DNA of 64,000 bases from Cristatella mucedo (Eukaryota > Bryozoa > Phylactolaemata > Cristatellidae). Both the position numbers and the translations under genes were made by a program. Location of the stretch: assembly GCA_009760855.2 (NCBI GenBank), contig WPIO01000001.1:3680001-3744000 (forward strand). The letters are read 5' to 3'. The number at the start of each line of letters is the position of its first letter. The first letter of the stretch is position 1. This document shows positions 20,291 through 34,977 of the stretch, piece after piece. The notes under the pieces were generated by a model. It was not told where the DNA came from, ran no database searches, and saw nothing but the letters and a program-made list of their open reading frames with translations.

Positions 20291-20820
20291 ACCCGTTGCA
20301 GGCAGGCGGCCGGCCGGAAACTCTCGACCCCCGCCCCCAACAGCTACCACCCAGGGGTCAGTAGGTGAGTGCACACTTCCTGTTTTCCGCATTGTGAACA
20401 TTGTTTGGCCACCGGGGAGCACATCGCCAAACGACGGCCGTTCCGGTTCGCACGTTGCCGAGTCGCGAATGAATGCACTCTGACTGCAAGGCGCTCGCCG
20501 CCCCGAGCATGCCTCGCGGACGCCTCTCTGGAGGCGACGTCTGGCCGACAGCTTGCGGCGTGCTCGCTGCAGCGGCAGCGGCCGCCGCCGCCGCAGCGAT
20601 CGCTCTGGGCGTCGTGGCCGCAGTCGCTGACGGTAAGCCGCTGCTCCCGCCGCTCGCTTCGCTTTGCTCGGCAGCGGCAGCGTCGAGGCTGCCCGGCCGG
20701 CGCCCGGCGAGCAGCTGCTGCCCAGCTGTTAGCAAACAGTCCGCGTCGAGATCCTCCCCCCCCCCCAGATTTCGGCCACGGCCACACCTGACATCGCCAA
20801 GGTCGAGCCGACTATAGATC
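20280..20820 (+). promoter_or_regulatory. CpG island / promoter region of receptor 2
   Basis: A dense CpG block surrounds the receptor 2 signal-peptide exon and starts exactly where the 10-bp repeat array ends. No clear TATA box, consistent with a CpG-type promoter. A four-codon uORF (ATG at 20469, stop at 20481-20483) precedes the in-frame ATGs at 20473 and 20509. Confidence 0.5.
20509..20632 (+). CDS. Receptor 2 exon 1, signal peptide
   Basis: Starts at ATG 20509 inside the CpG island and ends at the donor GTAAGC in phase 1. It encodes a basic start (MPRGR), a hydrophobic core with eleven consecutive alanines (GVL-A11-IALGVV) and AAVAD, a good signal-peptidase site after AVA. The split codon G+CG completes Ala with exon 2. 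The alanines use mixed GCN codons, so this is not a simple (GCC)n run. Confidence 0.6.
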
Positions 20821-23800
20821 TTGCGCTGCAACTGCGATTAAGGACTGTGAGCTTGACGGCTGAACCTTGATTGCGAACTATGAGCTTTGCCGCTGAGTTA
20901 AAACTGAATCGCTTACGAAATAGCCGAGATAAGGCGAGACTTATGGGCGGCGCGATGTATTATTATGTACGAGCGGGAATACGCCGCGACTAACGACCTG
21001 GCCATTATGTAAGGCGCGGTCGTAGCCGCAGTCGCTTTCTTGGAACGACGGTCTGCCGGTCGGCGAGTGCTAGCGCTGCTGAGCGCGAGCTGCCTGTTAG
21101 CGAGTTGGCTGGAAGTCAGCCACCAGTTGTATAGGCGGAAGTGTACAGGCTATTGTTTCGCTTTTCCTAATACCGTGTTGTTGTTAGCGTGTACGATACC
21201 TAGCACTGTGTAGTTATCGTCGGCGGTATTGCTAGCTGCTGGTCTTTGCACATTGTGCGCGCGTAGTGGCGCTACCGGAACTAGTGAGGGTCTCGCAGTC
21301 ATAACAATCTACCATGCTGAGATGACGGGGCAGGTTGCCTGCTGCTGAGTTCGGGCGCATTGCCGGCCGTCCAGGCATGTGAGCATGTGCTGTTGTGCAT
21401 TCAGCTTTTGCTTAACCATTTGATCTGGGCTCTGCTGTCACCGTTCAGCCTAAATTAAATTCGAGGTTGAATTTTCGGCCTAAACAAAAACTGTGCCTTA
21501 GCAGCTGGGCGAGTGCTTGGGGGTAGGTGGCACTATTCGGTAGGCAGTGTGAATACTTTTCCCAATCGAGTTCGTCAAAACGAGGCCGGTGAATCGGCAG
21601 TAACCTCGCTGTTATCGCCATTTGGTCCAACTTAAATTCGAGGCCAATCTTTTGCCGAAAAAACCTTACTTAGGAGCTGTGTGAGTGCTTGGGGGCGTGC
21701 GGTGCTATTCGGTGGGCAGAGGATGAATATTTTTCCTGTTGAGCGTCAATGCGAGGCTGGTAGATCTGCAGGAGCCTCAACTCTCATCGCGTAAGGAGAG
21801 CGCTAATAGTTTGCACAACGCGGCCCCACTGATATATTTCATGCCGGCTATAAATGCCCGCATTTATACTTAGGCCTGTTGCTTCTAACTATTGTTGATG
21901 CTAAATAGCTGTTCGCATGTAAGGGCAGAACCTTGCGTTCGTTAGTCGGGCTAGAAATTGCTTGCTGGTTTGCAAGCGTACGGTTAAGAGGAGAAAGAAT
22001 GAGCTGCTGCCGAATTAGGAGTCTGAGGTTGGCGAAATCTTCGAAAGACCGCCGGCCGATAGACGCCGGGAAAGCCGAGCAGCAGGCTTGCCTGAGTTGC
22101 GATGCAAGTGCTTTAAATTTGGCGACGATAACTACCGGCAAGCATTGAAGTGGTAGGAGCAACGTTTGGCTTGAACGTCCGGGCAGGCGATCGCCGTCCA
22201 GACGGCAGCAGCAGCAGCCGAGGCAGCGGTTTTGCTTGGCTCTTCGCCGTAGCTTGCAGTGGAGCAGGGATGCCATCCGAAGCTGAGCGCCTCTGCAAGA
22301 AATAAGCTGAATCGCATTAAATATATAGGCGCCGACGATGAAATCTAGCAGTACCTGCATCGTAGCGGCTCTGTCGACAGTGAGGTAGCCGCGTGTTTTG
22401 TCGGTGCGTCCAGTGTGCCAGGTGTCTTAGGTAAACACTTCGGAACCGTGTCGAAAGAACTGTTAGCAAAATAGCACCAATAAACCTTCAGTAAATGAAG
22501 GACACCTACTCGTGTCTAGGTCGTCCAGTGTTTATAAAAACTACGGCGAACCTTGACGATAGTAGGATAATTTGACGTACCTGTAGCTACGGCTTATCTC
22601 TACTAATTAAAGCAAGAAAGCACGTCCTTCCCTCTGCCATGCAGCAAGATGGCAACCAGTACTTCCGAGAGTGACCTGTAATAGACGTGTAATTCCACTA
22701 TGGCCCAGCGAAGCGAATCCACACGTAGTAAGCTCTAATAGCATAGAAAATGTTATTGTTACAGTTTAGGACTATGATTACACGTTGCACAGCACCGTAT
22801 TGCTCGTGCGTGAACCACGAAACTGTTGCCTATTTTGGTATCACACAGCTTCTATAGATCCTAAGCTGCACTAGAGTCTTGTGAGGTACGACTGGTCTGT
22901 TACTGGGAACAGGATCGGGCCTCCGAACAGTATATTTATGGGGTAATATATTGCATTGTATTGTATTGTTAAAAATATACCGTATTGGGTGTTGCAGCAA
23001 TGTTGTAACAATATTCTAGTGTCCAGATGAGCAAGATCTAAATTATTGCAATGCCTCTGTGGCATAGTAGTTTATAAGTTTCAAGTTTTAAAAGCATTTT
23101 CAGAATCCTAAATATGACTAAATTGTGTGGATCGCAGACTAAGTTCGTTCAGCTTGCTTGGTAGACACAGTTTTAGAATGCTTGCTTCGATGACAATGAC
23201 AATATATCGTATTTTTTGCAATAGCAGTAACAGTATAATGTATCGTTTGCTATGAAAATGTAAATATATTAATGGTTAGCTTTTAAAATTGACAATACAA
23301 TACAAATTTTATTGTTCCAAAGCCTGAACAAGATCGTGGGCAGAAAGCTTCAAAATGAAAGTTTACGATCAGTAACCTTAATTCTGAAAGTAAACTGCAT
23401 TGCGCGAGCTTGTGCATCAAAGCAGCGATAGGCTGCTAGTGTGTGCATGAGTATGCTTATGTTGTGTGTGTGTGCATGCTTATGCTTTCATCTATGTGTC
23501 AGAGTTTGTGAATGAGTGCTTATGTTCACTGCCACTTGTGTGTTTGTACATTTCTTGCATGAGTTTGCTTCGAGTTGCATGTTGTCTTCACGTATGCTCT
23601 TTTGCAACAAAACTCTGTAGCATGCGCTTGAAAACCCTTGGCAGGTTTTTGGTGGCACATGGCCTTGAAAGGAATAACAAGTGAATAAAATTGTAACCAC
23701 AGCATGTTAAAAACTAGCTGTTAAATTTCTTCCAGGAATGAGCCGTTCTTAAGCTCTCATTGCAGGCAATGCATACTTCCAAGTTGTAGTGAGCACGGCA

Positions 23801-26800
23801 CTTCTTCTGTTTTGAAATAATGTTACATGAATTTGCAGTCTGTTCATTCGACCCTTTATCGATTTGCAGCAAAGAGCTCTTTTGGCCGAGCTCCACTGTC
23901 TTTTCTGCCAGCGCAGTGTATGCCCGTTCGACCTTTACCTCTGCTTCGCTTCTTGTACTTACTGCCTCGTAGGCTGAACTTGGATCGTTACCTCACTCGT
24001 ATGAGCAATCATTTTATGCACAATCCTGTACTTTCTTTTAGTCTTTGTTTGCCTATAACGGAGCTGCTGCCCCAGTTTATTTGCCGAATGTCGCAAAAGC
24101 AGCCCACAGGGCATATGCCGATGCCATATGGGCTCTCTTTCAGTGTGCTCCATCTATTGCTCGGTCGTTCCCAAAATGCCTCATTATAACTGTTTGTGCT
24201 GCCACTTCCATGACCTCTTGTTTAAGCTACTCACGGTGAGCATGTTGAGCAAGTTGACATGAAAGAGTGTGTGCAGCCGCCGCAACCTGACCTTCAACCC
24301 CGCCACACCAGCTGTCTCTGCTGAAACCAGCAGGCTCTAGCCGATGTTTCCCTGGCAGCAGCTTCGCTCGTGCGCGCGCAGGCACCACGCGCACACAGGC
24401 ACCGAGCACCAACAGTATATACAGACAGTATGAGGGTAAACTATAGGGTACAGACGTTTGCAAGTGTCAGGTACCTGCACACTTGATTGCACACTCACAT
24501 AGATAACAATAAAAATAATAGTACATTTCTATAGAGCCCTCAGAGAACTGAATCTTTTTCTAGGCACTTTACGGATGCTGTAGGTGAAGCAGCACGTAGG
24601 CATGAAAAGAGACGCACACTTACATTATGGCCGAGCCCATTTTGAGGTATAGGTTTTTGAATTTCTAGGTTAGCGCTAAGTGTACCCACAACTAGTACAT
24701 TGATTTTATATTCATTCAATTTAAATAGTATGTCGCCTTCCAAGTGCAAATGTCAGCAATGCAGGCAGCAAGGGAGTTGAGAGAGTTAGGTCTACTTTTC
24801 TTTTTTACTTTCCGGTATTTACCAAAAGACTGAAAACGCTTGCTTCCCAAGTCAGCTAGGCCGGCGGTTCGGCTCTTCTGCTTCTATCGCTGGGTGGTGT
24901 TTTAAACATTTTTCTGATTCCAGGCTCCCACTTTGGCTGCCCATTATTTCTGCTGTTCACCGTACGATGGAATCATTGCAACGTCTAGCGTGACCAGCTA
25001 TCGAAAGGTTCTGCCCCCGGACGTGCACAGCCATTTTGCATCCCAGCATTAATAATCATATAATAAAATAATACATTTGTGTAGCACCCTCAACGAACTT
25101 AATCTCTGTCTTGGCACTTTACATTTGCTGCACACACAAAATCAACTTCTGGAACACCAGTAATACGGCTAAGCAAATCCAAGCATTCATAGCCGGCAAA
25201 ACTTCCATCGTCGGTGGGGGGGGGTCATTTTGTAGTTATTTTAGGTTTGATCTGCATCATTAGGGCCAGGCTTCAGGAGATCGGCCAGCTTTGTTCTGAC
25301 CTTAACCGCAAGGAAAATTATTCGCTGTCAGAGGGACTGAAGCCATTGTAGCCCGGGCTGTGATAACTCTGTAGCCCAAGCCGCCGCAGTCACTTCTTGG
25401 TCTACGTGTCATGGCTGAGAGGGGACTTTTTCCCACCTTCGCCTCGTTTTCGGTTGCCAGGTTGCCACCCTGCTTGAAGACGTGAATGCATTCAGGGTAA
25501 AGCTCTGGGATGGGAGGAGGAGCTGTGATGCATTTCCAACAGACCAACCTCTGTGACAGCTGCAGTGTTGGCCCAAGGTGACCGTCTGGGCATTTAGCAT
25601 AGCTGGTCGTAAATTCAGACGGTCGACAAATTGCCCTCACTGAACGGTTCACCGAGCAGACTCAGCTGGAAGCAGGGCTCGACTGCTGCTAGGCAGAGCT
25701 ATGTCCACATGATTGCTGGCCACTAGTGAGGCAGCACGTTGATTAAAATTGGTGCCAATCAGTTGTCTGCATCCAAGGATAGCTGGAGCAGGCATGTCTT
25801 GGCAATTCTAGCTTATTGAGTTGTTGTACCGTCACATTCTTCGTGGCAGTTGGTCTAATAGCTCAGTTGTTAGTTTAAGGTCGATTTTGAATCATGCTGT
25901 TCTTGAGGCATTACCTAGCTTTCGGATGAATTTTAGAGTACGTTATATACTTACTGCATGCATCCATAGCAAGTGGCTGGTATGTAAACCGTGCCAATCC
26001 AAAAAATCCAATCTTACCAGAAGTCAAGACAAAATCTCAAACATAACAGATTTTCAAAACCAAAGCCGAATAATGTTACCATAAAGTAGGATTAGTGAGC
26101 GGAAGCAAATCCATTGCCATTTATCCATTCTGCTTCCTCAGTTAGGCATATATATGCAAAATGTGAAATGAAAATATCTGGCAATTTCAAATGGGTCCTG
26201 AAAGACGAGAGAATTTTGAAGAACAGTACAAACTAAGGCATAGTGTATTTGCCAAGCATCCACTTCAATAAAAATGCATCCTAACTATTGTGTATGGCAA
26301 CTGTTCAGGAATGGCCAAGCCTGGAGACAGCTCATTTTGAACATTTCGCTAGGAGTTTGTAGCATGCTGAAATATTTAAGGTTATTTCTTAGATAATGAT
26401 ATAAGTGTACTTTGTTTTTATAGTGTCCTAAAAGCTTCAAAGTGAATGAAATATTGGGCAAATACTAAATAAATATATAAATAAATATATCTTTTGTTAT
26501 ATCTATATGTGTGTGTAGATATATTTTTACAGGCATACGTAGTGTAGATTTTTTGTACCATCAGGCCTATAGCTATGCATTTTCTTAGGGTCTAAAGCCT
26601 TACCTTTGACTGACCATGCCCTGAACTATTCGGACAGGAATCTTACAGAAAAATGTTGCTTGATCTAGTAGCTTAGCAGAAGCCTAGCCTCCATCCAAAT
26701 GTGTCCAATTTAGTAGCATCAACTTGGTGGTATGTATAAGTATTATACATTACATTTATATTATATATATATATTTTATATATTATACATATATATACTT

Positions 26801-29800
26801 ATTATATTATACATTATATATATATATATTATAAAATATATATTACACCATTGGTATTATAGACAGTTTTTGTTTTAACTATGCTAGGATAGGGAAATAA
26901 TAATTACTATTGACAGGCAGTCCCCAATGTATTCCAGTTCACAATACAACCTGTATGAAGCCTATCACTCCCTGGCAGGAAAGAAGCGCGGCTGCGGATG
27001 ATTAAACAGATTAGATTTTGCAGATTCTTATTTATAAGTTTTTGCTTATCTGGTTGCTCTGAGATGTCAGGCTAGAGCAACCAAGCGGCTGAATGCAAGA
27101 ATCCCTAGGCGATGTGCAAGGGCTAGTCTCGGTAGTTCGCAGCTGCTTACCCTGTTAGCGAGAGCCGAGATTTGTCTTGCTAGGTCACAGCTGCCTACCG
27201 TGTTAGTGGGCCGATTCTAAAAGTAAGTATTTAGCAATTTTTTGTTCCCGAAGGACTCCAGAGCAGCTTTGATCTTCTTGCCCTCGGGCCCTAATCAGAA
27301 CTGAAACTCCCAGGACAGGCCTTCCTCAGAGGGCAGGCCTGTCTAGCAGCCCTGCGAGCCTGCTGTAGATATGCAGCCTGATCCTACAGGCCAGAGGTAC
27401 ACTGCGACTGTTCACGTGATGCGGTTGCAGTTGCTTGCTTGCAGGCCACCAAAGAAATGAAGGAGCAAGCTAAGAAAGACATCTCGTCAGCCCTTGTTCG
27501 CAAGTAATTTGCTTACTTCACGTACCGAGAGCCTAAAACTCAGCCTCAACCCCCCCCCACCCTCATGCTCCAGCTCTACTCTGCAAATAATTGGCTCTCA
27601 CACAATTCACGTATGGAGTGCCTACGACTCTACGCTAGGGCGTTCCTACCAATTCCCTTGCATGCCCCATCCAATTAAAGACTGTACCATCATTTGGAGA
27701 GCTTGAAGCATTGCCACGAAGGACCTCTGCCGTTCTCATTAATTCAGCCCATCACGAAAAGAAAATGGACTGCTTTCCACCAGAGAACACTTCAAAGTTG
27801 CAATGCGAAGGTGCTCTCGGGGAGGGCTACTTGGCCATCCAAAAGTAAACGAGTTAACCTTATTTCTGGTGACCCCCCTCGAAGCCCGGCAGATCGGTCT
27901 CAGTCGGTCGGCTCCAGTCTTTGGTGCATACGTCATCAAGACTGGTTAGGCGGTTCAAAACTGGTGGAGCGTAAGAGTGAAGGGCAAAGATGGAGGAGCT
28001 GAGCATGGTTCTACTTCTTGGCCAAGACGAAGGCAATACCGACAGACACTACCAACGAGCAACAAAAAAATCGTAGGTGAAGTCTTCGGGCTTCGTCATT
28101 GCTTCGTAGACGTGACTTCGTGAAGAAGGGACCTCTTCGTCATTGCTTCGTAGACGTGACTTCGTGACGAAGGGACCTCTTCGTCATTGCTTCGTAGACG
28201 TGACTTCTTGACGAAGGGACCTCTTCGTCATTGCTTCGTAGACGTGACTTCGTGACGAAGGGACCTCTTCGTCATTGCTTCGGAAGGTGCGACAGAATGA
28301 CCGGTGAAATCGTCGATGAAAGTTCCACAAGAGTCCTGCTAATGGGAAACTGAAAGCCCTTCAAGCAGGAATCAGATCGCGAGGCTGCCGGCGACAAAGA
28401 CAATCGCGCAAGGTTTACATTCAGCAGGAGAAAGGCTTTTCGCAGGGCCTTTCAAACCTCCCTATAGAAAGCAATTTTCCGATGATAAAACGAATTAGCT
28501 CTGTCGCCCATCTAAAAAAATGTGACCACTCCAAGAAGTGACAGCATTACCGACATCGTGTTAAGGCTCCTTAGCTAGTCTTTACCATGAAAGTAGCAGC
28601 CGAAACTGGCTCTAGCCCTAACACGTGAATGGCAGATACTAAGGCCTAGAAGTATGACTGAAGCAGCATGTGCACCGACAATCCTGCTTCTGTCATACTT
28701 CGATTTTCCTTCTTGTAGTGAGTTTACCTTTGGTCAGTTTTCCTCAAGTCCTGCTTTCTGCTTGCTGTATTCCTAGTGATAATGGAAAAATGGTTTTGGC
28801 TTGGGAGGTAACAAATGGTTCTCCACGACGTACTTCCTGGTGAATTTAAACCTTCCGAGATTACTTTTTTCTAAGCTACCTCATATTCTAATTCCTTTAT
28901 GAAGAGCTGCTCGCAGCGGCTCATTGACGACGACACTCGTGGAACGCATCGGGGATTTCGCCCCTGTCAAGTCTCCTTTCGTGCTTTCCATGCAATGAAG
29001 GTGTACCCTTGTCGGTGCTTATGATTGGTCGTCTGTTCAGTCTTGCCTCTGTCTTGGCAAAGAAGAGGAGCTGTGCTTAGCTTCCGAGTCTTCGTTCAGT
29101 CTTGCGTAAGTCTTGGACCGCCACGCCCTCAGCCTTGGCGATGATGGTTGCACACCAAAGACTGAAGCTGGACCAAAGCAGGGCAGAAGCAAGACTGGCC
29201 GTGTGAAGGCAGCTACAACGAGTCAGTGCCGATCCAAGCAGAGCAGAGACCGAGCATGCAATTGCCTTAGTAAAAAGTACCTAAACAAGGCATGAAGTAC
29301 AAATGAAAGAAAACTGACTAGTCATCACCTCAGACAGGCTCAAAGTCATATGTTATAGCATGTCCTGTTCCTAATAATTATAGCTGGAACTGCCAATAGT
29401 ATTAGCAGCCGCCATAGCGTGACTAGTTTTAGCATGCCTGCCTTTGCTGACTCCTCCTTAGCCACGTCGTCAGGCTCTGACATACTTTTATATAGACTAT
29501 TTTCGGATGCCTTTGTCACTACTTTTGTAGCTGGAGCGACTGATAAACTGAATTGTTGCCTTTACAGGCACTTGATCCTGGATATCGGAAATTTTCCTTA
29601 AACTAAACGACGATAAAATGGGATTGCTACTCACAGGACACCCAAGTGTGTGGATGGACTAGAATACTTTGCTCTTCTAATAGGTGATGTCGTTATGCCA
29701 CCGTGACCGACTGCACTGAATTTAGGTCTTTGACAGCTGCATGCATTTTGAAAGTTTCATTAAGAAGACTGCCTCTGCAGCTAGCCCTCACGACCGATTC

Positions 29801-31768
29801 ATACTTAATGTTAGGGACTCGCTACCACGATGGCTTTCAAAAAATTTAAAGCTAGCTCCCTTGCTATGACCAGGCTAGATTATTGCCATTCCATTTTGTC
29901 TTGGCTGCCGAAAAAATGCCACTTGGCCAATGCAGCTGGTAATGAATATGGCTGCAAGGCTAGTTAGCAGATCCTAAAGATGTGACCATATATCTCCCTT
30001 ACTGAAGAAGCTTTGATGACTTCCTGTTGGTCAACGGATGCATAGTAAAGTGCTTACGCTGACCCACAAGGGCCATCACGACTTGACTCCTTGATACCTA
30101 GCTGAACTGCTGCACCAGTTTCAGCCTCTTCGTACCCTCAAGTCTTCTATGGACAATAAATTACCTATTCCATTCCTCTGCTTAAAGACCTTTGGTGACA
30201 TAAGCTTCTGCTCTTAAGGTCTTGGACTGTGGAACTCAGTTTCACAGTTCTTACGAAACAGCACCAACTGCTGCCGACGGTGGCACGTCCTTTCCAGCTG
30301 TTCTGATCTGCTACTCCCATGCTACTCACTACCTCAGCTGCTCTCCAGACTCAGCTCTGCTTCTCACTTTCTATTTGATTAAGTCTGCTTGCTGCCACAT
30401 GCCTGCCAACCGCTGCTTAGGCTTTGAGTGGGCTATAGAAAACTCTCCCGGGTAACACTCACTTTGTCTTTGCAGCTTTGTGGAGTTACAGATGGAGATA
30501 TATTGCTTGCTTATGTTCAATAAGACAGTCTGTCGAGCATGACAGGCAACGCCCACATCCTAGCTGAGAGTAAGCCCATAGGCAGACTGCCGTAGACCCA
30601 CATGCCAAGTGAATGAACCAAACAGGACATCGAAATAGTGCTGCACACTGCATGCAACACACTTGTCATAAAGAGCTAGCATATGCATTCTCTGCTTTCG
30701 CCAGTTAATTTGCTAATGCTTCCAAAAACTGGCAAGCCATTACTTAAGGAACCTTCCAAGCCTTATATCTTAGCCGTATTCTGAGCAGTACATGTGGCAG
30801 ATGTTCCCTTCTTATTGTTTGTTTGGCCCCAAGTTTGAAATTCCGTGTATTCCGTGTAAAATGTATCTTCATAAGCTCTGACATCGTGTCGCATGCTGTT
30901 GTTAAGACCGTTGTTAAGCAAGCTGCTATGGCATTCTGGAGGTTCTTAATTAACTTCTTTTTTAACCAATCAAATCGAAAGCACTTACTCAAGCACTGGC
31001 TAAGTTAATAATTGGCTAAGCCATATTTTTCTGATGAACTTGCAATTATTAGAATGTTGAGGTCTGTTTGACCTTTGTATACAAATTTAGGGAACACTTT
31101 CATGTGATCCCCGAGTCTTAGCCCTGGGGTAAGGTGCTAGTTCTTTGCAACCCAGGTCGTGGGTCCGAGTCCTGCAGTGGGTGGTCCTTTGTTGTCTACT
31201 GCAAGTGGTGGTGATAGCCGTGAAGGCTCTTCTGCCACTATTTTAAATCAGGCTGTTAAATCAGCTTACAAAAAATCCTTGCTGGCCGTGTTATTTGACG
31301 ATAGAGACCTTCACATAGCAACAGACAACCTTGCTTTTCCAGCTGTTTGTCGGTGAGCAAACTGGTCAACCCTGCAAATACACAGCCAAATACCTCGGGT
31401 TCACTTCGGATGCATTCGAATACACTCATTTAGGAAAGATCTATATTGGAGACTAAATAAACTTTTGAAATGGCCAGTTTGTTTTTCATGAAGGCAGGTT
31501 AAACTGTAGGGGCTCGTGGGCGAGCGATGGTGGCGCGACAAAGAGCGAAGCCCCCACAAACGAGTTGTTGCGTTGTCGACGACGGCTGTATTGTATCGCA
31601 TACAGGCACCACAAGCTAGCGAGCGTACATACTGATGTAGTGGCTGAGAGTATTTCTCGACAGTTAAAAAAGCCAGCAGTGAGTTGATCTACAGATGATC
31701 TGCTGCCCGACACGGAGCCTGACAGCAGCCAGCTGGCAGTAGCTCCTTTTAAAACGAGCAAGAGAAAG

Positions 31769-31827
<59 letters not shown>

Positions 31828-34800
31828 AGTGGCAGGCCTGCAAATGCAGAGCCCTGTTCATGCAATGCCCGAGTATCAGGTGGAAAGCCTGGCTGCTAAA
31901 GCAGCCGATGCAGGTAGAAACAGAGCTTGTCTTCATGTGTTAGACTAAAGCCTCTTGTCGCATCAGTTTCTTTTACTAATGGATAGTATTTCCGTTGGTA
32001 ACAACCGACTTTCTCTACAGGCTAAGCTCTTTGGTCTGGGGAGCACCTGAAACCCGCTACTGCTTGGTCATGTCACCTGAGCTAGGTCTTTCTCTCTGGT
32101 GTAACAGCAGCCGTACATACGGACTGAGAGCAGCTGCTCTAGGTGCTTACCGTCACCCATTAGTTGGCTAAGAGTGACCAAGCCTTCCTCTCATGTAGGG
32201 CTACTCTCTTTTGATCCACCATCACCGGAGCATTTGTTTGCCATCAAACGTGACAGGAGCGTCGTCAGCAATGATAGCTCTTCACCCTCATGTTGATCAT
32301 GAGGTTTTTTGGTCTGAGTTCTCACTGACATGGGGTGTGATTTTTATGTGTAAACGTTTTGGTTGAAGACGTGTGCCGATTTGGTACCTTCTGTGAAAGT
32401 TACCCGAACTGCAATGGACAATAGATTGCATGTAGTATGCACAGCATGTGTATGTGTGCATATGTCTTAGAAATCAAACTAAACTGCAGTCTGGTGTGTT
32501 AATTATTGCTTTGTAAAATTTGTGACGTCTTTGCCCGCTATACTTGGCAGGCAAGCTGGGTGGCTTCACGATGTTGATGCGTCTAATGGACCGAGGTAGA
32601 AGCACAGCTGCCATAGGTGAAGAGCTGAGCAAGCAACTGGCATAGATGTGCAGGCAAATTACAAATGGTGGACAATTTGTATGAGGAACCGGAACAGAAG
32701 CAAAGCCTGCATTGCTGTGCAAGGATTATGAAAGCAGTTTCCAGGGCCTGCTGCAAAGCCCGGGCAATGGTCGCTAGCACTAGTCATTAGGCAAACGAAG
32801 ACAGTTACGTCTCTTGATTTAGAGGGGCATGAGGAGGCTGGAGGCACTGATATAGCTGCTCAGCTAGGTAAAAGAAAGCCACCAGACATGGGAAAGTGCC
32901 TAGAGAGAGAGTTCTCTGAGGGTACTATATCAAATGTATCATTATTATTATTATAAGACATCAAGGGGTCACTTTAGGGAAGACACTTTGCTTTTGCTGC
33001 TGAGTAGGACTCTGTCAAGTGTATGGCTAAAGAGATTGCTTTTTTTTACGACACATCTTATCGTGCAGCCATATTGAAGACAATTGTTCATGCATAGCAT
33101 GCCAGATCTGCTGTTTCAAGCAGCTTCATGCATATGATGCCAGATCTTCTGTTTCAAGCTGCAAAGGCCACAGCTTCACCTGCTCGCCAAAGTAGCCTCC
33201 TGTGGCTAATCGTGGAGATTACCTGCTTGTCTGTAGTGCCAGCTATAAGCGATTGCAAGTAATGCCGACGCCATGAAAAGGCTTATTTGCTGGTATTTGT
33301 GTGGCTTCGTTTAGTATTAAAGCTTCAGTGTTAAAAGTATCAAGTGCCAAATGAGAATCGGCAGCCCTTGGTGCACGGCAGGCAGGAGCTGCCACTGCCT
33401 CGTCAGCAAGCCAAATCGGCCTGTGCGCTGGCTGCTGCAGCGTTGGTACGTGTGGCCGATTCTCGCAAATGCAATGTAATGCCTATCCCTGTCTGTAACT
33501 CCACAAAGACTATCAGGGTGTAATGCAGGAGAGTTTTGTATAGCTCACTCTCAGCCTCAGCAGCTTCCGGTAAGCATTGGGTAGCCAACAGACTTTGTCT
33601 CACGCAACAAAGAGTAAGTGGGAAGCATACCAGAGTCAGGAGGGCAGTTGAGGTAGTGAGTAGCATGGAAGTAGCAGCTCAGGACCACTGAAAAGGACGA
33701 GCCATAGTCGGCAGCAGGAGAGTAGTTGTCGTTGCGTAAGAATTAATTGTGGAAGCGAGTTCCACAGTCTAGGACCTGCAGAGCTAAAGTTTCTGTCACA
33801 AACGGTCTATAGACAGAAGAATGGAACAGCTAATTCTCTTGCTGCAGCATCAGCTCACGGCTCGCCGAAGCCACGCTCTGATGGCATCGATTGCTGCCTG
33901 CGGACCTTGCTGCACATACACATCCAGAAAGTTGGCAAGGTCATATGTTCTTTGCTTCTTTTTTTGTAGCGCAGTACATGCCACTGCCGTCGGCAAGCTG
34001 CCCTCAGGGATTGGACGGGCCAATATATCCGCGTGGACAGGCGTGCTATCAGTTTAATGGCGTTGAGAAATCTTGGAACGATGCTCGCACATCATGTCAC
34101 CAGGGAAATGGACGCCTAGTTGCTGTTATGGATTCTGACCTTCAATTGTGGCTGTCCAGCAATGCATCGGCTCTGTGGCCCAACAGGCAGGGGGTGTGGC
34201 TCGGCTTGAACTACAGAGCTGAGGAGGGCGAGTTAAGGTGGGACGGCTATAGCGATTCTGGTAAGCTTAACAGCAGCGCTGCTTCCTGCGTCCTTTCACT
34301 GTCCTCAGCTCTCAGCGCGTGACTGCCGTGCTCATCGCTGTTCTGCCACAACGACTTGGATTTGTCACTGCTGCCGAGTGTCCGCCGAAGCACTAGAAGT
34401 GGTTATGCCTTAGCCTCTGGTATTTGATATTGTGTGCGTGTGAGGTGTGTGTGTGTGTGTGTATATGTGCGATAGCACGTGCAGGCTTGCCTCCTGAATG
34501 CGGTATATCGAATCCTCCTGCTTCCATTTCTTTTCCTACTATTTAGTTTTATGAAGCTCCGGAGCAAGATCGGTATCAAGAGACCAGGATTGACTTGCTC
34601 TGTAGGATCTAGATAGGATAGAATGAACTATTGACGGCAAGCTCGAGACTCGGGGCTCTCGCGGCCTCACGATTGGCCGGTGCCTGGGTGTGTTTTTTCG
34701 AATCAGCAAAGGCTGCTTCCAATAACTGCTGTGAAGAGTGTGGCTTAGCACTTGGTCTGCCTGTTGGATTTGTGAGCAGCAATCACTTAATCACTGCTCG

Positions 34801-34937
34801 AGCTGTTATATGATTGCAGTTAGCTAGCATAGCAGGGTAAGTAAGTGTGGCTTTCAAGCATGGCGGCTGTCTGAGGCAGCGCCTGAATAGAGTTGAAGTT
34901 CTCTTAGAGCGCTATAAAAATAAATTATATATGTATA

Positions 34938-34977
<40 letters not shown>

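Noticed and set aside
20344-20831. ORFs of 140-157 codons antisense to or overlapping receptor 2 exon 1
   Set aside because: CpG-rich DNA lacks stop codons in every frame. Only the + frame with ATG 20509 gives a signal peptide ending at a good donor in the right phase.
21848-22360. 170-codon ORF on the - strand
   Set aside because: Cys/Arg/Leu-rich, no domain, no splice context, inside a GC-rich intron region; likely chance.
27480-28010. Overlapping ORFs on both strands (102 and 66 codons)
   Set aside because: No recognised motif, and different frames read equally well. No splice support, so not called.
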